Part shown: positions 14,731 through 23,531 of the stretch, piece after piece | How positions within the stretch are numbered: the stretch's first letter is position 1 | Layout of the letters: every line of letters begins with the position of its first letter | From: an uncultured Hyphomonadaceae bacterium | GTDB lineage: Bacteria > Pseudomonadota > Alphaproteobacteria > Caulobacterales > Hyphomonadaceae | DNA length: 40,284 bases | Reading direction: 5' to 3' | Assembly (NCBI GenBank): GCA_913057945.1 | Contig: CAJXOF010000021.1 | Coordinates: 1 to 40,284, forward strand | The notes under the pieces: model-generated | What the model saw: the letters and a program-made list of their open reading frames with translations, nothing else | The model's database searches: none | What the model was told of the DNA's origin: nothing | Program-made: the position numbers and the translations under genes

Positions 14731-16335
14731 CTAGTTGAGCGCTTTCCAGTAGCCAGTTGATTCCAACGCCATTTGACGGGCTGCATCTTCGGCCCCGATC
14801 CGTTGAACGGCTTTCAGGAGGAGGAGCAAGCTCGCATCATCCAGAGCGGTCGGATCGCCCTTGGTCATCCCGACCGTTGAAAGGATGACTTCTCCCGCAG
14901 CATCTGCCTCAGCCGCGGCGAGCACGCCTAGCAATTGCAAATCGATTTCCGGCGTGGCCATGCGTTCGGGCGCGTTCACCACCAGCCGGCGTGCGTCGGC
15001 CGGGGGTGCAATCCCGAGCGCCGTCCAGAGGGCAAACAGGCGCGCGGCGGTCTGCTTTTGCAGATCGGATTCCGCAAGAGCTGCCAGCCGTTCGCCATTA
15101 TAGTCGCTGGCGCTGCGCGTGGTTTCATTTCCCGCCAGCGTTACCAGGGCTGACATGAGCGCCGAATCGAAGCTGCCATCCTCCGGCGCGCCTTGCATTG
15201 TGTTGGCGGACGACCAGTCCTTGGCGGCTGGGAAATGGCCTGTCGCCAAGGCGGACCGGGCGAAAAGCGGCGCGTTCGGCGCGGTGGTCATGTTGATGGG
15301 AAGGCGGTCAATCTCGTTCCACAAAAGGCGGGAGACCGCGCTGAAATGGGCCGGAGTGTCCATGGCGTCTTCCAGCGCGGCCGCCAAGGCGAAAGCGCGG
15401 TCTTCATCAGTGACCAGCGGATCGCGTGCCGCGTAGAGCGCGCTTTCAAGCGGAGAGGATGGCACGAAACCGGGATCAGAAATCAGTTTGAGGAAGAGGG
15501 TTCGGTATGTGTCGGTCGGCAGCATGCCTGCCTGAGCGGCAATCCCGGCGGCTTCGACGCGCAATGCTTCAGGCAATTTCGGATGCAGCGCCATGGCGGC
15601 TGCGAGATCCGGACGACGCGCGGGGATGGGCTCTTCGGGCGGGACGAGTCCGGCTTCGGCTGAAATGGCGAGGTTCAGTCCGGAAGAGTAATCCGCCTCC
15701 GGCGCGTCAGGCAATTCGCCGGATGTCGCGAACACAGCGGCGAGAAGCCAGGAATCGACGGCGTCCTGTTGCAGCGCCATCTCGATGGCGAGTTCGGCGC
15801 CGGCGGTGTTGCCCTTCAGGGCGGCGCAGACAGCGCGCAACTTGGCCCAATAGCCTGAAATCCGGTCCGGCGCGTTCAGCATATCGCAAGCCGTCGCCTC
15901 ATTGCCGAGCGCGAGGCTCAAATCGGCGACGATTTCGTCCGCATCGAGTCCGGGCGGCGGGGTGTCGAGTCGCGCCATCAGACTGGCAGCGGCTTCCGCT
16001 TCCCCCAGATCATACATGATCCGGGCGCGCTCGGCCCGTAGCAGCGGTTCCTGTACCCCGGAAGGCGGCGTTGCCGGCGACAACGCCATGCGCTGCATCA
16101 GCGTACGTTCGGCCGGGGTCAGATCATGGGTGCGGACATCCCGCATCAGCGGCAGCAAATCATCGGCGTCAGACGCGCGCCACATATCTGTAGGCAGCGA
16201 AGGCTCACCCGCTTCGAGGAAGCTAATGCCCCACGGATTGACCAGGTCGAGACCAGAATCCTCGATTTGTGCGCCTGCTGGCATGCCGCCCGCAAGGACA
16301 AGGCAGGCGGCCGAGAAAATGCCCTTAAAGGACAT
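14731..16335 (-). CDS. Exported helical-repeat (solenoid-like) protein, unknown
   Basis: The family was not recognised. The 534 residues begin with a signal peptide (MSFKGIFSAACLVLAGGMPAGAQ approximately). The rest is alanine- and leucine-rich, with many helix pairs spaced like TPR or other alpha-solenoid repeats (for example LRAERARIMYDLGEAEAAASLMARL and LGNEATACDMLNAPDR). No enzyme motif is seen. The start ATG lies inside the last codons of the 44-residue gene (ATGTCCTTTAA), which argues for this start over the one at 16392 and for coupled translation. It may be a periplasmic scaffold near the envelope. A broken copy of its end lies at 12631-12697. Confidence 0.85.
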   Translation of the reverse strand: MSFKGIFSAACLVLAGGMPAGAQIEDSGLDLVNPWGISFLEAGEPSLPTDMWRASDADDLLPLMRDVRTHDLTPAERTLMQRMALSPATPPSGVQEPLLRAERARIMYDLGEAEAAASLMARLDTPPPGLDADEIVADLSLALGNEATACDMLNAPDRISGYWAKLRAVCAALKGNTAGAELAIEMALQQDAVDSWLLAAVFATSGELPDAPEADYSSGLNLAISAEAGLVPPEEPIPARRPDLAAAMALHPKLPEALRVEAAGIAAQAGMLPTDTYRTLFLKLISDPGFVPSSPLESALYAARDPLVTDEDRAFALAAALEDAMDTPAHFSAVSRLLWNEIDRLPINMTTAPNAPLFARSALATGHFPAAKDWSSANTMQGAPEDGSFDSALMSALVTLAGNETTRSASDYNGERLAALAESDLQKQTAARLFALWTALGIAPPADARRLVVNAPERMATPEIDLQLLGVLAAAEADAAGEVILSTVGMTKGDPTALDDASLLLLLKAVQRIGAEDAARQMALESTGYWKALN

Positions 16336-16459
16336 TGTCGACCTCAATGCGTATTTCACCCGGTTCCGGTTTGCCTTTTTCGGCCTGTCCACCCAGCCAC
16401 CAGGCCACGCCCAGAACGAGGATTACCAGCAGGGCCAGAAGGATGAGAAACTTGCGCAT
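16325..16459 (-). CDS. 44-residue single-helix membrane protein overlapping the next gene
   Basis: This short frame starts with ATG CGC AAG and encodes one hydrophobic helix (FLILLALLVILVLGVAWWLGG, about residues 4-24, shown to 20 residues or fewer at a time: FLILLALLVILVLGV then AWWLGG). A charged tail follows (QAEKGKPEPGEIRIEVDN). Its stop TAA overlaps the ATG of the 534-residue gene by 11 bases. A positive Arg-Lys N-terminus suggests an inside-to-outside orientation with the tail in the periplasm, where the partner protein is exported. The 95-base gap to aroK is divergent. The family was not recognised. Confidence 0.75.
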   Translation of the reverse strand: MRKFLILLALLVILVLGVAWWLGGQAEKGKPEPGEIRIEVDNVL

Positions 16460-16554
16460 GGCTATTTACCCCTAGATACAGAATTCCGGCGCTGGATTGC
16501 GAAGGCGCCACAGCAACTATAGGACATGAACCGAACAGAGCCCGAAAGTCCAGA

Positions 16555-17127
16555 ATGCCTTCTGACAGTGACAGTACTTCCCGACCGGTTGACGCGACAT
16601 TGCCATACATGTCGCGGACGGTTGCGCTTGTCGGATTGATGGGAGCCGGGAAATCAACGGTCGGGCGCCGTCTGGCCGAAAAGCTGGGCCGGGAATTCTT
16701 TGACAGTGATTCGGAGATCGAGAAGGCGGCTGGCCTGTCGATCACTGATATTTTCAAGCTTCATGGAGAAGAGGATTTCCGGCGCGGCGAGCATCAGGTG
16801 CTGAAGCGCCTGTTGGACCTGCCGCCGCACGTTCTTGCGACGGGCGGCGGCGCTTATCTCAATGATGAGACCCGCGCGCTGATGCAGAAGAATGCGGTTA
16901 CCGTCTGGCTGAATGCGGACCTCGAAACCCTGTGGCGGCGGGTCCAAAAGCGCGATACGCGCCCCCTGCTCCGCCGCCCCGATGCCAAGGATGTGCTGAC
17001 CAATCTGCTGGCCGAACGCGAGCCGATCTATTCCCAGGCCGATCTTGTTGTGCCGTCAAAGGACGGCCCGCACGGCACCACCGTCAATGCCATATACAAG
17101 GCCCTCCAGACATGGACACCGAAGTGA
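16555..17127 (+). CDS. aroK: Shikimate kinase
   Basis: AroK phosphorylates shikimate at the 3-hydroxyl using ATP in the aromatic amino-acid pathway. Walker A GLMGAGKST is at 27-35. The shikimate-binding Asp52 (FFDSD), Arg76 or Arg77 (DFRRGE), GGG at 97-99 and the lid arginine in DTRPLL (Arg136) are all present. The 190 residues include an N-terminal extension of about 20; an alternative ATG at 16609 (MSRTVALVG) gives the minimal enzyme. The ribosome binding site is weak for both. The end overlaps aroB by 16 bases, a conserved aroKB operon. Confidence 0.95.
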   Translation: MPSDSDSTSRPVDATLPYMSRTVALVGLMGAGKSTVGRRLAEKLGREFFDSDSEIEKAAGLSITDIFKLHGEEDFRRGEHQVLKRLLDLPPHVLATGGGAYLNDETRALMQKNAVTVWLNADLETLWRRVQKRDTRPLLRRPDAKDVLTNLLAEREPIYSQADLVVPSKDGPHGTTVNAIYKALQTWTPK

Positions 17128-18254
17128 ACGTGACCGCGCCCCCGCTCGAGACCGTTACCGTAGACCTCGAAGACCGTAGCTATGACATCCTGGTCGGTCA
17201 TGGGGCGCTGGACCAATTGGCCGCGCGCCTGTCGCCCATGCTGAAGCAGCCCCGGGTTTTCGTCCTGACGGATGAAACGGTTGAGCGTATGCACCGCCAC
17301 CGGCTGGACGAGGCGCTGAAATCCACTGGCGTGAAGACGCTTTGGAAATCCCTGACGCCTGGCGAGAAGACAAAATCCTTCTCCAATCTCGAGGGCATTC
17401 TGGACTGGCTGCTCGAAGCCTCTGCTGATCGCAGCGATGTACTCATTGCGCTCGGCGGCGGCGTGATCGGTGATATTACCGGTCTCGCGGCGAGCCTGAT
17501 GAAACGTGGCATGAAATTCGTGCAGGTGCCGACAACCCTGTTGGCCCAGGTCGATTCCTCGGTCGGTGGCAAGACCGCGGTGAACACGCCGCGTGGCAAG
17601 AACTCGATTGGTGCCTTCTACCAGCCGCAATTGGTGATCGCAGATACATCCCTGCTGGAAACGCTGCCAGCGCGTGAACTGCGCGCGGGATACGCGGAAA
17701 TCGTGAAATACGGCCTGATCAATGATCCGGACTTCTTCGCCTGGCTGGAAGAGCATGGCGAGGCCGTCCTCGCGTTGGACCCGATGGCAATCGCCCACGC
17801 TGTGGCGACCAGCTGCCGTGCGAAAGCTGCCATCGTGGCCGAAGACGAGCGTGAAACGGGCGTCCGCGCCCTGCTCAATCTCGGGCACACATTCGGGCAT
17901 GCGCTCGAAGCCGCCAATGGCTACGCCCCGGACCTGCTGCACGGCGAAGCCGTGGCCATCGGCATGGCGCTCGCCTTTCGCTATGGTGCCGCGCAGGGCA
18001 TCACGCCTCAGGCCGACGCAGACCGCGTGACGGCGCATCTTGATGCAACAGGCCTGCAATCAGCCATTCCGGGTCGGCAGGGCGGCCCCTATACCGCCGC
18101 ACGCCTCGTCGAGCTGATGCAGCAGGACAAGAAGGCCAGAGGCGGTCGCGTGCCCCTGATCCTCGCAAGAGGCATTGGCCAATCCTACATTCACCCCGAT
18201 GCAGACCTCACCCTGGTCGAATCCTTTCTCCGCACGGAATTGCTGGAGAGCTGA
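17112..18254 (+). CDS. aroB: 3-dehydroquinate synthase
   Basis: AroB converts DAHP to 3-dehydroquinate, the first ring-closing step of the shikimate pathway, with NAD and a metal ion. The 380 residues match the family. The glycine-rich NAD loop GGGVIGD is at 115-121, QVDSSVGGKTAVN at 146-158. Metal ligands are Glu196 (RAGYAEIVKYG), His259 (NLGHTFGHALE) and His277 (LLHGEAVAIGM). The ATG is chosen because it gives a normal N-terminus; the frame upstream is antisense-free but overlaps all of aroK. The CorC-like gene follows after 24 bases and is probably in the same transcript. Confidence 0.97.
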   Translation: MDTEVNVTAPPLETVTVDLEDRSYDILVGHGALDQLAARLSPMLKQPRVFVLTDETVERMHRHRLDEALKSTGVKTLWKSLTPGEKTKSFSNLEGILDWLLEASADRSDVLIALGGGVIGDITGLAASLMKRGMKFVQVPTTLLAQVDSSVGGKTAVNTPRGKNSIGAFYQPQLVIADTSLLETLPARELRAGYAEIVKYGLINDPDFFAWLEEHGEAVLALDPMAIAHAVATSCRAKAAIVAEDERETGVRALLNLGHTFGHALEAANGYAPDLLHGEAVAIGMALAFRYGAAQGITPQADADRVTAHLDATGLQSAIPGRQGGPYTAARLVELMQQDKKARGGRVPLILARGIGQSYIHPDADLTLVESFLRTELLES

Positions 18255-18278
18255 TCCCCACATTATGAGACCCTATCC

Positions 18279-19541
18279 ATGATTGCCGGTTACATCATTT
18301 CAATCCTCGTGCTGCTTGGCTTGTCCGGCTTCTTTTCCGGCTCCGAGACGGCGCTGACCGCTGCGTCGCGCGCCCGTATGCACCAGTTGGAAAAGGACGG
18401 GGACAAGCGGGCCGAGACCGTGAACCGGCTGATCAGCAATCGCGAAAACCTGCTCGGCTCCATTCTGCTCGGCAACAATCTCGTGAACATCCTGGCGTCG
18501 GTGCTTGCGACGTCCCTGTTCACGGCCCTGTTCGGTCAGGGTGGTCTTGCGTTGGTCCTTGCCACCGGTGTGATGACCATTCTGGTGCTCGTATTCTCCG
18601 AAGTGTTGCCAAAAACCTATGCGATCACGCGGCCTGACACGATGGCGATGAGCGTTGCCCGGCCGATCAGCGGTCTGGTCTGGGCGGTTGCCTGGATCGT
18701 CAAGCTTATCCAGTTCATCGTGACCATTACACTCAAACTCCTCGGTCTGGGCGCACCGGCCGAACTGGTTACGGCAGAACAGGAAATCCGGGGCGCCATC
18801 GACCTGCATGCCTCCGAAGGCGGTGTGGGAGCTGAAGACCGGTTACGTCTCGTCGGCGCACTCGACCTGAAAGAGCTGACCGTCGAAGACGTTATGATCC
18901 ACCGGAAGAATATCCGCATGTTGAATGCGGATACAGAGCCCCGGCAATTGGTGACGAAGGCTCTGGCCAGTCCGCACACCCGCCTGCCCCTTTACCGAGG
19001 GGAAAAGGAAGAGATTGTCGGAATTCTCCACGCAAAGGATCTGCTGCGTGCGGCGCTGCCCCTTGGCGGCGATCTCTCATCGCTCGATCTCGACTCGATC
19101 CTGCGCAAACCCTGGTTCGTGCCGGAGACCACACCGGTTCAGGACCAGCTCGACGCCTTCCTCCAGAAGCGCAGCCATTTCGCCCTGGTTGTGGACGAGT
19201 ATGGCGAACTTCAGGGGCTGATTACCTTGGAAGATATTCTGGAAGAGATTGTGGGCCACATCCATGACGAGCATGATGTGGCTGTGCAGGGCGTGCGACC
19301 GCAGCCAAACGGATCGGTGAATGTGGATGGTTGGGTCCCAATTCGAGACCTGAACCGCGCCACGGGGTGGAACTTACCCGATGAAGAGGCTGTTACGGTG
19401 GCAGGGCTGGTCATCCATGAGGCCCAAACCATTCCGGAACCAGGACAGAGCTTCGTGTTTCATGGCTACAGGTTCAATGTTCTGCGTCGCCAGCGAAACC
19501 AGGTCACTGGCCTCAATATATCAGAGGCCGAAACCCCCTGA
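18279..19541 (+). CDS. HlyC/CorC (CNNM-like) membrane transporter
   Basis: The 420-residue protein has the DUF21 transmembrane domain (about 1-160) with the signature FFSGSETALTAASRARM near residues 18-34. Two CBS domains follow (about 195-325; VEDVMIHRKNI, GILHAKDLLRAAL, ALVVDEYGELQGLITLEDILEEIVG), then a CorC_HlyC C-terminal domain (about 340-415). Members move or sense Mg2+ or cobalt; haemolysin naming is historical. The order aroK-aroB-this gene is typical of Alphaproteobacteria. Its last 21 bases overlap the end of the convergent small secreted-protein gene. Confidence 0.93.
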   Translation: MIAGYIISILVLLGLSGFFSGSETALTAASRARMHQLEKDGDKRAETVNRLISNRENLLGSILLGNNLVNILASVLATSLFTALFGQGGLALVLATGVMTILVLVFSEVLPKTYAITRPDTMAMSVARPISGLVWAVAWIVKLIQFIVTITLKLLGLGAPAELVTAEQEIRGAIDLHASEGGVGAEDRLRLVGALDLKELTVEDVMIHRKNIRMLNADTEPRQLVTKALASPHTRLPLYRGEKEEIVGILHAKDLLRAALPLGGDLSSLDLDSILRKPWFVPETTPVQDQLDAFLQKRSHFALVVDEYGELQGLITLEDILEEIVGHIHDEHDVAVQGVRPQPNGSVNVDGWVPIRDLNRATGWNLPDEEAVTVAGLVIHEAQTIPEPGQSFVFHGYRFNVLRRQRNQVTGLNISEAETP

Positions 19542-19865
19542 GTCGGCATTGCGACTCGCCATGTGAATCTCTGGCGAAGGATCTTCGTCGCACCCGTTCG
19601 CCTTCAGCCAGTTTTTTTCGGTCAGCGATACGATGTGAGCGGAATCCGGATCGGGATTGTCCATGGCGATGACAGCCCATTCGCCCTTGAGCGTAGGCAC
19701 ATCATGGGACACCGGGACAAACACGATCTCCTGGCCTGACGTGCAGACTGTGTCGCGAATCCAGTGCATCATACCCAGATTCACCTTGTCCGACGGGGTT
19801 TCAGCAATCGCTGAGCCCGCAATCATTGCGCCTGTTGCGGCGGCTATCATGAGTTGTCTTACCAT
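19521..19865 (-). CDS. Small secreted protein, unknown
   Basis: The family was not recognised. The 114 residues start with a signal peptide (MVRQLMIAAATGAMIAGSAIA, cleavage before ETPSD). The mature part is small and acidic with two cysteines (DTVCTSG and NGCDED) that may pair. The chosen ATG lies 8 bases after ggag; a GTG one codon earlier is also possible. Its 3-prime end is antisense to the last 21 bases of the CorC-like gene. This breaks the close CorC-bolA neighbourhood seen in many relatives. Confidence 0.75.
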   Translation of the reverse strand: MVRQLMIAAATGAMIAGSAIAETPSDKVNLGMMHWIRDTVCTSGQEIVFVPVSHDVPTLKGEWAVIAMDNPDPDSAHIVSLTEKNWLKANGCDEDPSPEIHMASRNADSGGFGL

Positions 19866-19943
19866 CACCCGTTCTCCTCGACGGCTGCGAAATTAATGAA
19901 CGAGTCATATTTCGGTTCCGCGTGGAGTCGAATTTTTCAAGAA

Positions 19944-20216
19944 TCATGCCGCTTTCGCGTGTAAGGCGAGTGCGTGGAGGCCGGAGTCGAATTCGGATTG
20001 CAGCACCATCATGATGCTGCGCTGGGTCTGGACGCGGGACAGGCCTTCAAAGGCAGCCGAAGTGATTCGCACTGTATAATGGGTCTCTCCCCCCGGCGCT
20101 GCGCCCGCATGACCCGCATGTTTCTCGCTGTCATCTGTAATATCCAGCTCTAACGGGGCAAAAGCCTCGGTCAAAAGGTCACGAATTCGCGATAACCTGT
20201 TACTTGGCTGTGGCAT
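19944..20216 (-). CDS. bolA: BolA-family protein
   Basis: BolA proteins are about 90-100 residues long and bind [2Fe-2S] clusters with monothiol glutaredoxins; some bind DNA. Here 90 residues carry the family features: a helix NRLSRIRDLLTEAF, the loop DDSEKHAGHAG, ETHYTVRITSAAFEGLSRVQTQR, and the C-terminal GLHALALHA with the conserved histidine. The start at MPQPSN fits the family better than the upstream ATG at 20249, which overlaps the J-domain start region. It is divergent from the J-domain gene with 31 bases between them. Confidence 0.93.
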   Translation of the reverse strand: MPQPSNRLSRIRDLLTEAFAPLELDITDDSEKHAGHAGAAPGGETHYTVRITSAAFEGLSRVQTQRSIMMVLQSEFDSGLHALALHAKAA

Positions 20217-20247
20217 CTTTAACCTGCACTCCTTATTATGCCGGGTC

Positions 20248-20871
20248 ATGTCTGACGGTGACCCATTTTCCTATCGCGTTAAGTTCAAAGATATACGCAT
20301 CAAGCCTCCCAAAGACGAGGCTTCGCGAGCGCGTGCGCAGAAGACTCGTGTCTGCGATCACAAGCAATGCGACCTTGAGGGGACCCACCCTGCGCCGAAG
20401 CGCCAGGGGAATGGTCGCCACTATTTCTGCCAGGCGCATGCGGCAGAGTACAATCGCAGCTTCGATTTCTTTGAAGGCATGTCGCAGGCCGAGGCGGCTT
20501 CATTCGCCCGATCCGAACGATACGGCCACAAGCGTACCTGGAAATTCGGCACAGGACCGATGCGCGGTGAAAAGGGCCCTCAAAAACTGGATCCACGCCG
20601 CTGGGCCGGCAGCAAATTCTTTAATGTAGATGATGTGGCCAGTGGTGAGACGGCCTCGTCCGGCCATCGCAACACGCTGCAGAAGCGCGCTCTCAAGGAG
20701 CTGGATCTGGAAACCGATGCCAAGCCTGCAGAGATTCGCGCGCGATATGCCGAATATGTGCGCCGCTTCCACCCGGACTCCAACAAGGGCGACCGGTCAT
20801 CCGAGCACAAGCTCCAGCGTGTACTGCGAGCGGGCAAGCTTCTGAAGGCCGCTGGCCTGATGAAGGGCTGA
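20248..20871 (+). CDS. J-domain (DnaJ-like) co-chaperone with putative zinc site
   Basis: The 207-residue protein has a C-terminal J domain (about 145-205) with His175-Pro176-Asp177 in RRFHPDSNKG, the motif that stimulates DnaK ATPase. The N-terminal half has Cys36, Cys41, Cys61 and His64 (VCDHKQCD and YFCQAH), a possible zinc knuckle. This architecture and the place beside bolA are typical of an alphaproteobacterial protein usually followed by cobS. Here glpD follows after a single base, so the usual neighbour has been replaced. Its client is unknown. Confidence 0.88.
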   Translation: MSDGDPFSYRVKFKDIRIKPPKDEASRARAQKTRVCDHKQCDLEGTHPAPKRQGNGRHYFCQAHAAEYNRSFDFFEGMSQAEAASFARSERYGHKRTWKFGTGPMRGEKGPQKLDPRRWAGSKFFNVDDVASGETASSGHRNTLQKRALKELDLETDAKPAEIRARYAEYVRRFHPDSNKGDRSSEHKLQRVLRAGKLLKAAGLMKG

Positions 20872-20872
20872 G

Positions 20873-22366
20873 ATGCACGACATTCTCGTGATCGGCGGCG
20901 GGATCAACGGCACCGGCATCGCGCGCGATGCGGCGGGTCGCGGACTGGACGTCGTCCTGTGCGAAAAGGACGATCTTGCCCAGCACACATCTTCGGCCAG
21001 TACCAAGCTGATCCATGGCGGCCTGCGCTATCTGGAACAATATGATTTCAGCCTTGTCCGCAAGGCGCTGATCGAGCGCGAAATCCTGCTCAGGGCTGCC
21101 CCGCATATCATCTGGCCGATGCGGTTTGTTCTGCCCCACCACAAGGAATTGCGCCCGGCCTGGCTGATCCGGCTGGGCCTCTTCATCTATGATCACCTCG
21201 GCGGACGGAAACTGTTGCCGCCGGCTAAGACGCTGCGCCGTAAATCAACCACCAAGCTTGATGCGCTCAAGCCGGAGTATCGGCTCGCCTTTGAATACTC
21301 GGATTGCTGGGTCGAGGATTCCCGTCTGGTTGTGTTGAACGCCGTCGACGCCAAGTCACGCGGCGCCGAAGTTCTGACCCGCACGCGCTGCACCTCACTC
21401 GTGCGGAGCGGCGATCATTGGGACGCTGTGCTGGAAGGCCCGTCCGGGTCTGAAACCCGCTCCTTCAGGGCGGTCGTGAATGCCGCCGGCGCATGGGTCG
21501 ACGACATCCTCGGCCTTGACGCTGGAAAAAAGACCGAAACACACCTTCGTCTCGTGAAAGGAAGTCATATCATCGTGCCGCGCTGGCATGAGGGCGACCA
21601 TGCCTATTTCTTCCAGAATGGCGATGGACGCATCATGTTTGCGATTCCCTATGAGCGCGGTGAGTTCACGCTGATCGGGACAACTGATGTTCCGTACGAA
21701 GCCAATCGCGACGAGGTGAAAATCACTCAGGACGAGATCGAATATCTCTGCAATGGCGCAAGCGAGTATTATGCCCGCGCGGTGACGCCTTCCGATGTGG
21801 TGGCGACCTATTCCGGCGTGCGGCCGCTCTACGATGACCATGCCGCAAATGCTTCCAAGGTGACCCGCGATTACGTCCTGAAGCTGGACGACGAGGCCGG
21901 CGCACCGATCCTTTCGGTCTTCGGCGGCAAGATCACGACCTATCGGGAGCTGGCCGAAGACGCGCTTCAGACGCTGGAGGATATTTTCCCAAGCGCTGGC
22001 AAAGAATGGACGCGCGGCGCGGATCTTCCCGGCGGTGACATGCCCGGGGCCGATTTCGACGGTTTCTTCGCGGGTCTGAAGCGCGAGTATCCAAATCTGG
22101 ATTCTGGCCTCCTGGCACGGCTGGCGCGCGCCTACGGCACAAAGGTCCGGCAATTGCTGGCCAATGCCGATACCGTGGCTGATCTCGGCCGCGTGTTTGG
22201 CGCGGGCCTTACCGAAGCTGAGGCGCGCTATTTGGTCGAGGCGGAGTTTGCCCGATCCGCCGACGATATCCTTTGGCGCCGATCTAAGCTGGGCCTGCAT
22301 ATGAGCGACGCGGAACGCGGCGCATTTTCAGACTGGATGACCGATCAAATGAAGATGCACGCCTGA
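20873..22366 (+). CDS. glpD: Aerobic glycerol-3-phosphate dehydrogenase
   Basis: GlpD oxidises glycerol 3-phosphate to dihydroxyacetone phosphate and feeds electrons to quinone at the inner face of the membrane. The 497 residues match the FAD enzyme. The FAD motif IGGGINGTGIARDAAGRG starts at residue 7, and TKLIHGGLRYLE follows as in the family. Later signatures are GTTDVPY, GVRPLYDD and GGKITTYRELAED. It starts one base after the J-domain stop, so translation is probably coupled. No glpF, glpK or glpR gene is near. Confidence 0.95.
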   Translation: MHDILVIGGGINGTGIARDAAGRGLDVVLCEKDDLAQHTSSASTKLIHGGLRYLEQYDFSLVRKALIEREILLRAAPHIIWPMRFVLPHHKELRPAWLIRLGLFIYDHLGGRKLLPPAKTLRRKSTTKLDALKPEYRLAFEYSDCWVEDSRLVVLNAVDAKSRGAEVLTRTRCTSLVRSGDHWDAVLEGPSGSETRSFRAVVNAAGAWVDDILGLDAGKKTETHLRLVKGSHIIVPRWHEGDHAYFFQNGDGRIMFAIPYERGEFTLIGTTDVPYEANRDEVKITQDEIEYLCNGASEYYARAVTPSDVVATYSGVRPLYDDHAANASKVTRDYVLKLDDEAGAPILSVFGGKITTYRELAEDALQTLEDIFPSAGKEWTRGADLPGGDMPGADFDGFFAGLKREYPNLDSGLLARLARAYGTKVRQLLANADTVADLGRVFGAGLTEAEARYLVEAEFARSADDILWRRSKLGLHMSDAERGAFSDWMTDQMKMHA

Positions 22367-22524
22367 GCCTTCCCGGCCGGTGATGCAAGTATGGATGGCG
22401 GGCCTGTATATTCTGCAGGGCCGCGCTGATTCGCCCGCCCTGCCTTGGTAGACAGGCGAACGGGTCTATGGTCAAAGGCGCCATCCGGTTTATCGCGGCC
22501 AGGCCGCTATGAGAGATACTGAAG

Positions 22525-23529
22525 ATGACCAAAGGCTTGGTAACTGTTTTCGGCGGATCGGGGTTCATCGGTCGCTATGCTGCCCGTGAACTCGTGAAAA
22601 AGGGATGGCGCGTCCGCGTTGCCTGCCGCCATGTGAACACGGCGGGCGACGTCCGTCTCGCAGGCCCTCCGGGATGGGTAGATGTCGTCCAGGCGAATAT
22701 CCGCAACCGGGATTCGATCGAGCGCGCACTGGAAGGCGCTGACGCTGTCGTGAATTTGGTCGGTATCATGTTTGAAAAAGGCGCGCAGACTTTTGAGTCG
22801 TCTCAAAGTGAAGGCGCAGCCCTTTTGGCGCAAATTGCGGCCGAGAAGGGGATTGCCCGTTTCGTTCAGGTATCCGCCATCGGTGCGGATGCAGACTCCT
22901 CCGCCGATTATGCGCGCACCAAGGCTGAGGCCGAAGCTGCCGTCCGTGACTCCGTTCCGACCGCGACCATTCTGCGTCCATCCATCGTGTTCGCGTCAGA
23001 AGATGAGTTCTTCAACCGGTTCGCCGCGCTGGCGACGGCGCCGATGATGAATGTCCTTCCGCTGCTCCCTGCGATTGGCGGCGGCTCCACCCGGTTCCAG
23101 CCGGTCTATGCCGGCGACGTGGCCGAGGCGATTGCGATTGCCGTGGATGATGCGGCGAGCGCCGGCAAGACATACGAGCTTGGCGGCCCGCGCACCTACA
23201 CGTTCAATGAAATCTACGACATCATCCTTGAGACGATCGACAAGCGGCGCTTCAAGATTTCGCTGCCCTTCTTTATCGCGAAACCGGTAGGATATCTCAC
23301 CGCCGCCGTTTGGCGCTTCATCCCACCCTTCTCCTGGGGGTTCTTGGGTGATCCGCCGATAACGGGCGATCAGGTTGAGTTATTGAAGTCCGACAATGTC
23401 GTGGCCGATGATGCCCTGACCCTGAAAGATTTGGGTGTGACGGAGCTGGAAACGGTCGAGGCGATCGTGCCATCCTATCTCTGGCGCTTCCGCGACTATG
23501 GCGAGTTCCACAAGCCATCCGAGGCCTGA
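22525..23529 (+). CDS. Complex I NDUFA9-like NAD(P)-binding protein
   Basis: This 334-residue atypical SDR resembles the NDUFA9 (39 kDa) accessory subunit of respiratory complex I, which stabilises the quinone-site region. The Rossmann loop GGSGFIG is at 10-16, with VSAIGADADSSADYARTKAEAE (quoted in part) giving the Y-x3-K-like region. The C-terminal half has hydrophobic helices typical of the family. It lies 158 bases after glpD. It is tail-to-tail with uppP, 2 bases apart, an arrangement common in Alphaproteobacteria. A role in complex I assembly is inferred from the family only. Confidence 0.88.
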   Translation: MTKGLVTVFGGSGFIGRYAARELVKKGWRVRVACRHVNTAGDVRLAGPPGWVDVVQANIRNRDSIERALEGADAVVNLVGIMFEKGAQTFESSQSEGAALLAQIAAEKGIARFVQVSAIGADADSSADYARTKAEAEAAVRDSVPTATILRPSIVFASEDEFFNRFAALATAPMMNVLPLLPAIGGGSTRFQPVYAGDVAEAIAIAVDDAASAGKTYELGGPRTYTFNEIYDIILETIDKRRFKISLPFFIAKPVGYLTAAVWRFIPPFSWGFLGDPPITGDQVELLKSDNVVADDALTLKDLGVTELETVEAIVPSYLWRFRDYGEFHKPSEA

Positions 23530-23531
23530 TC

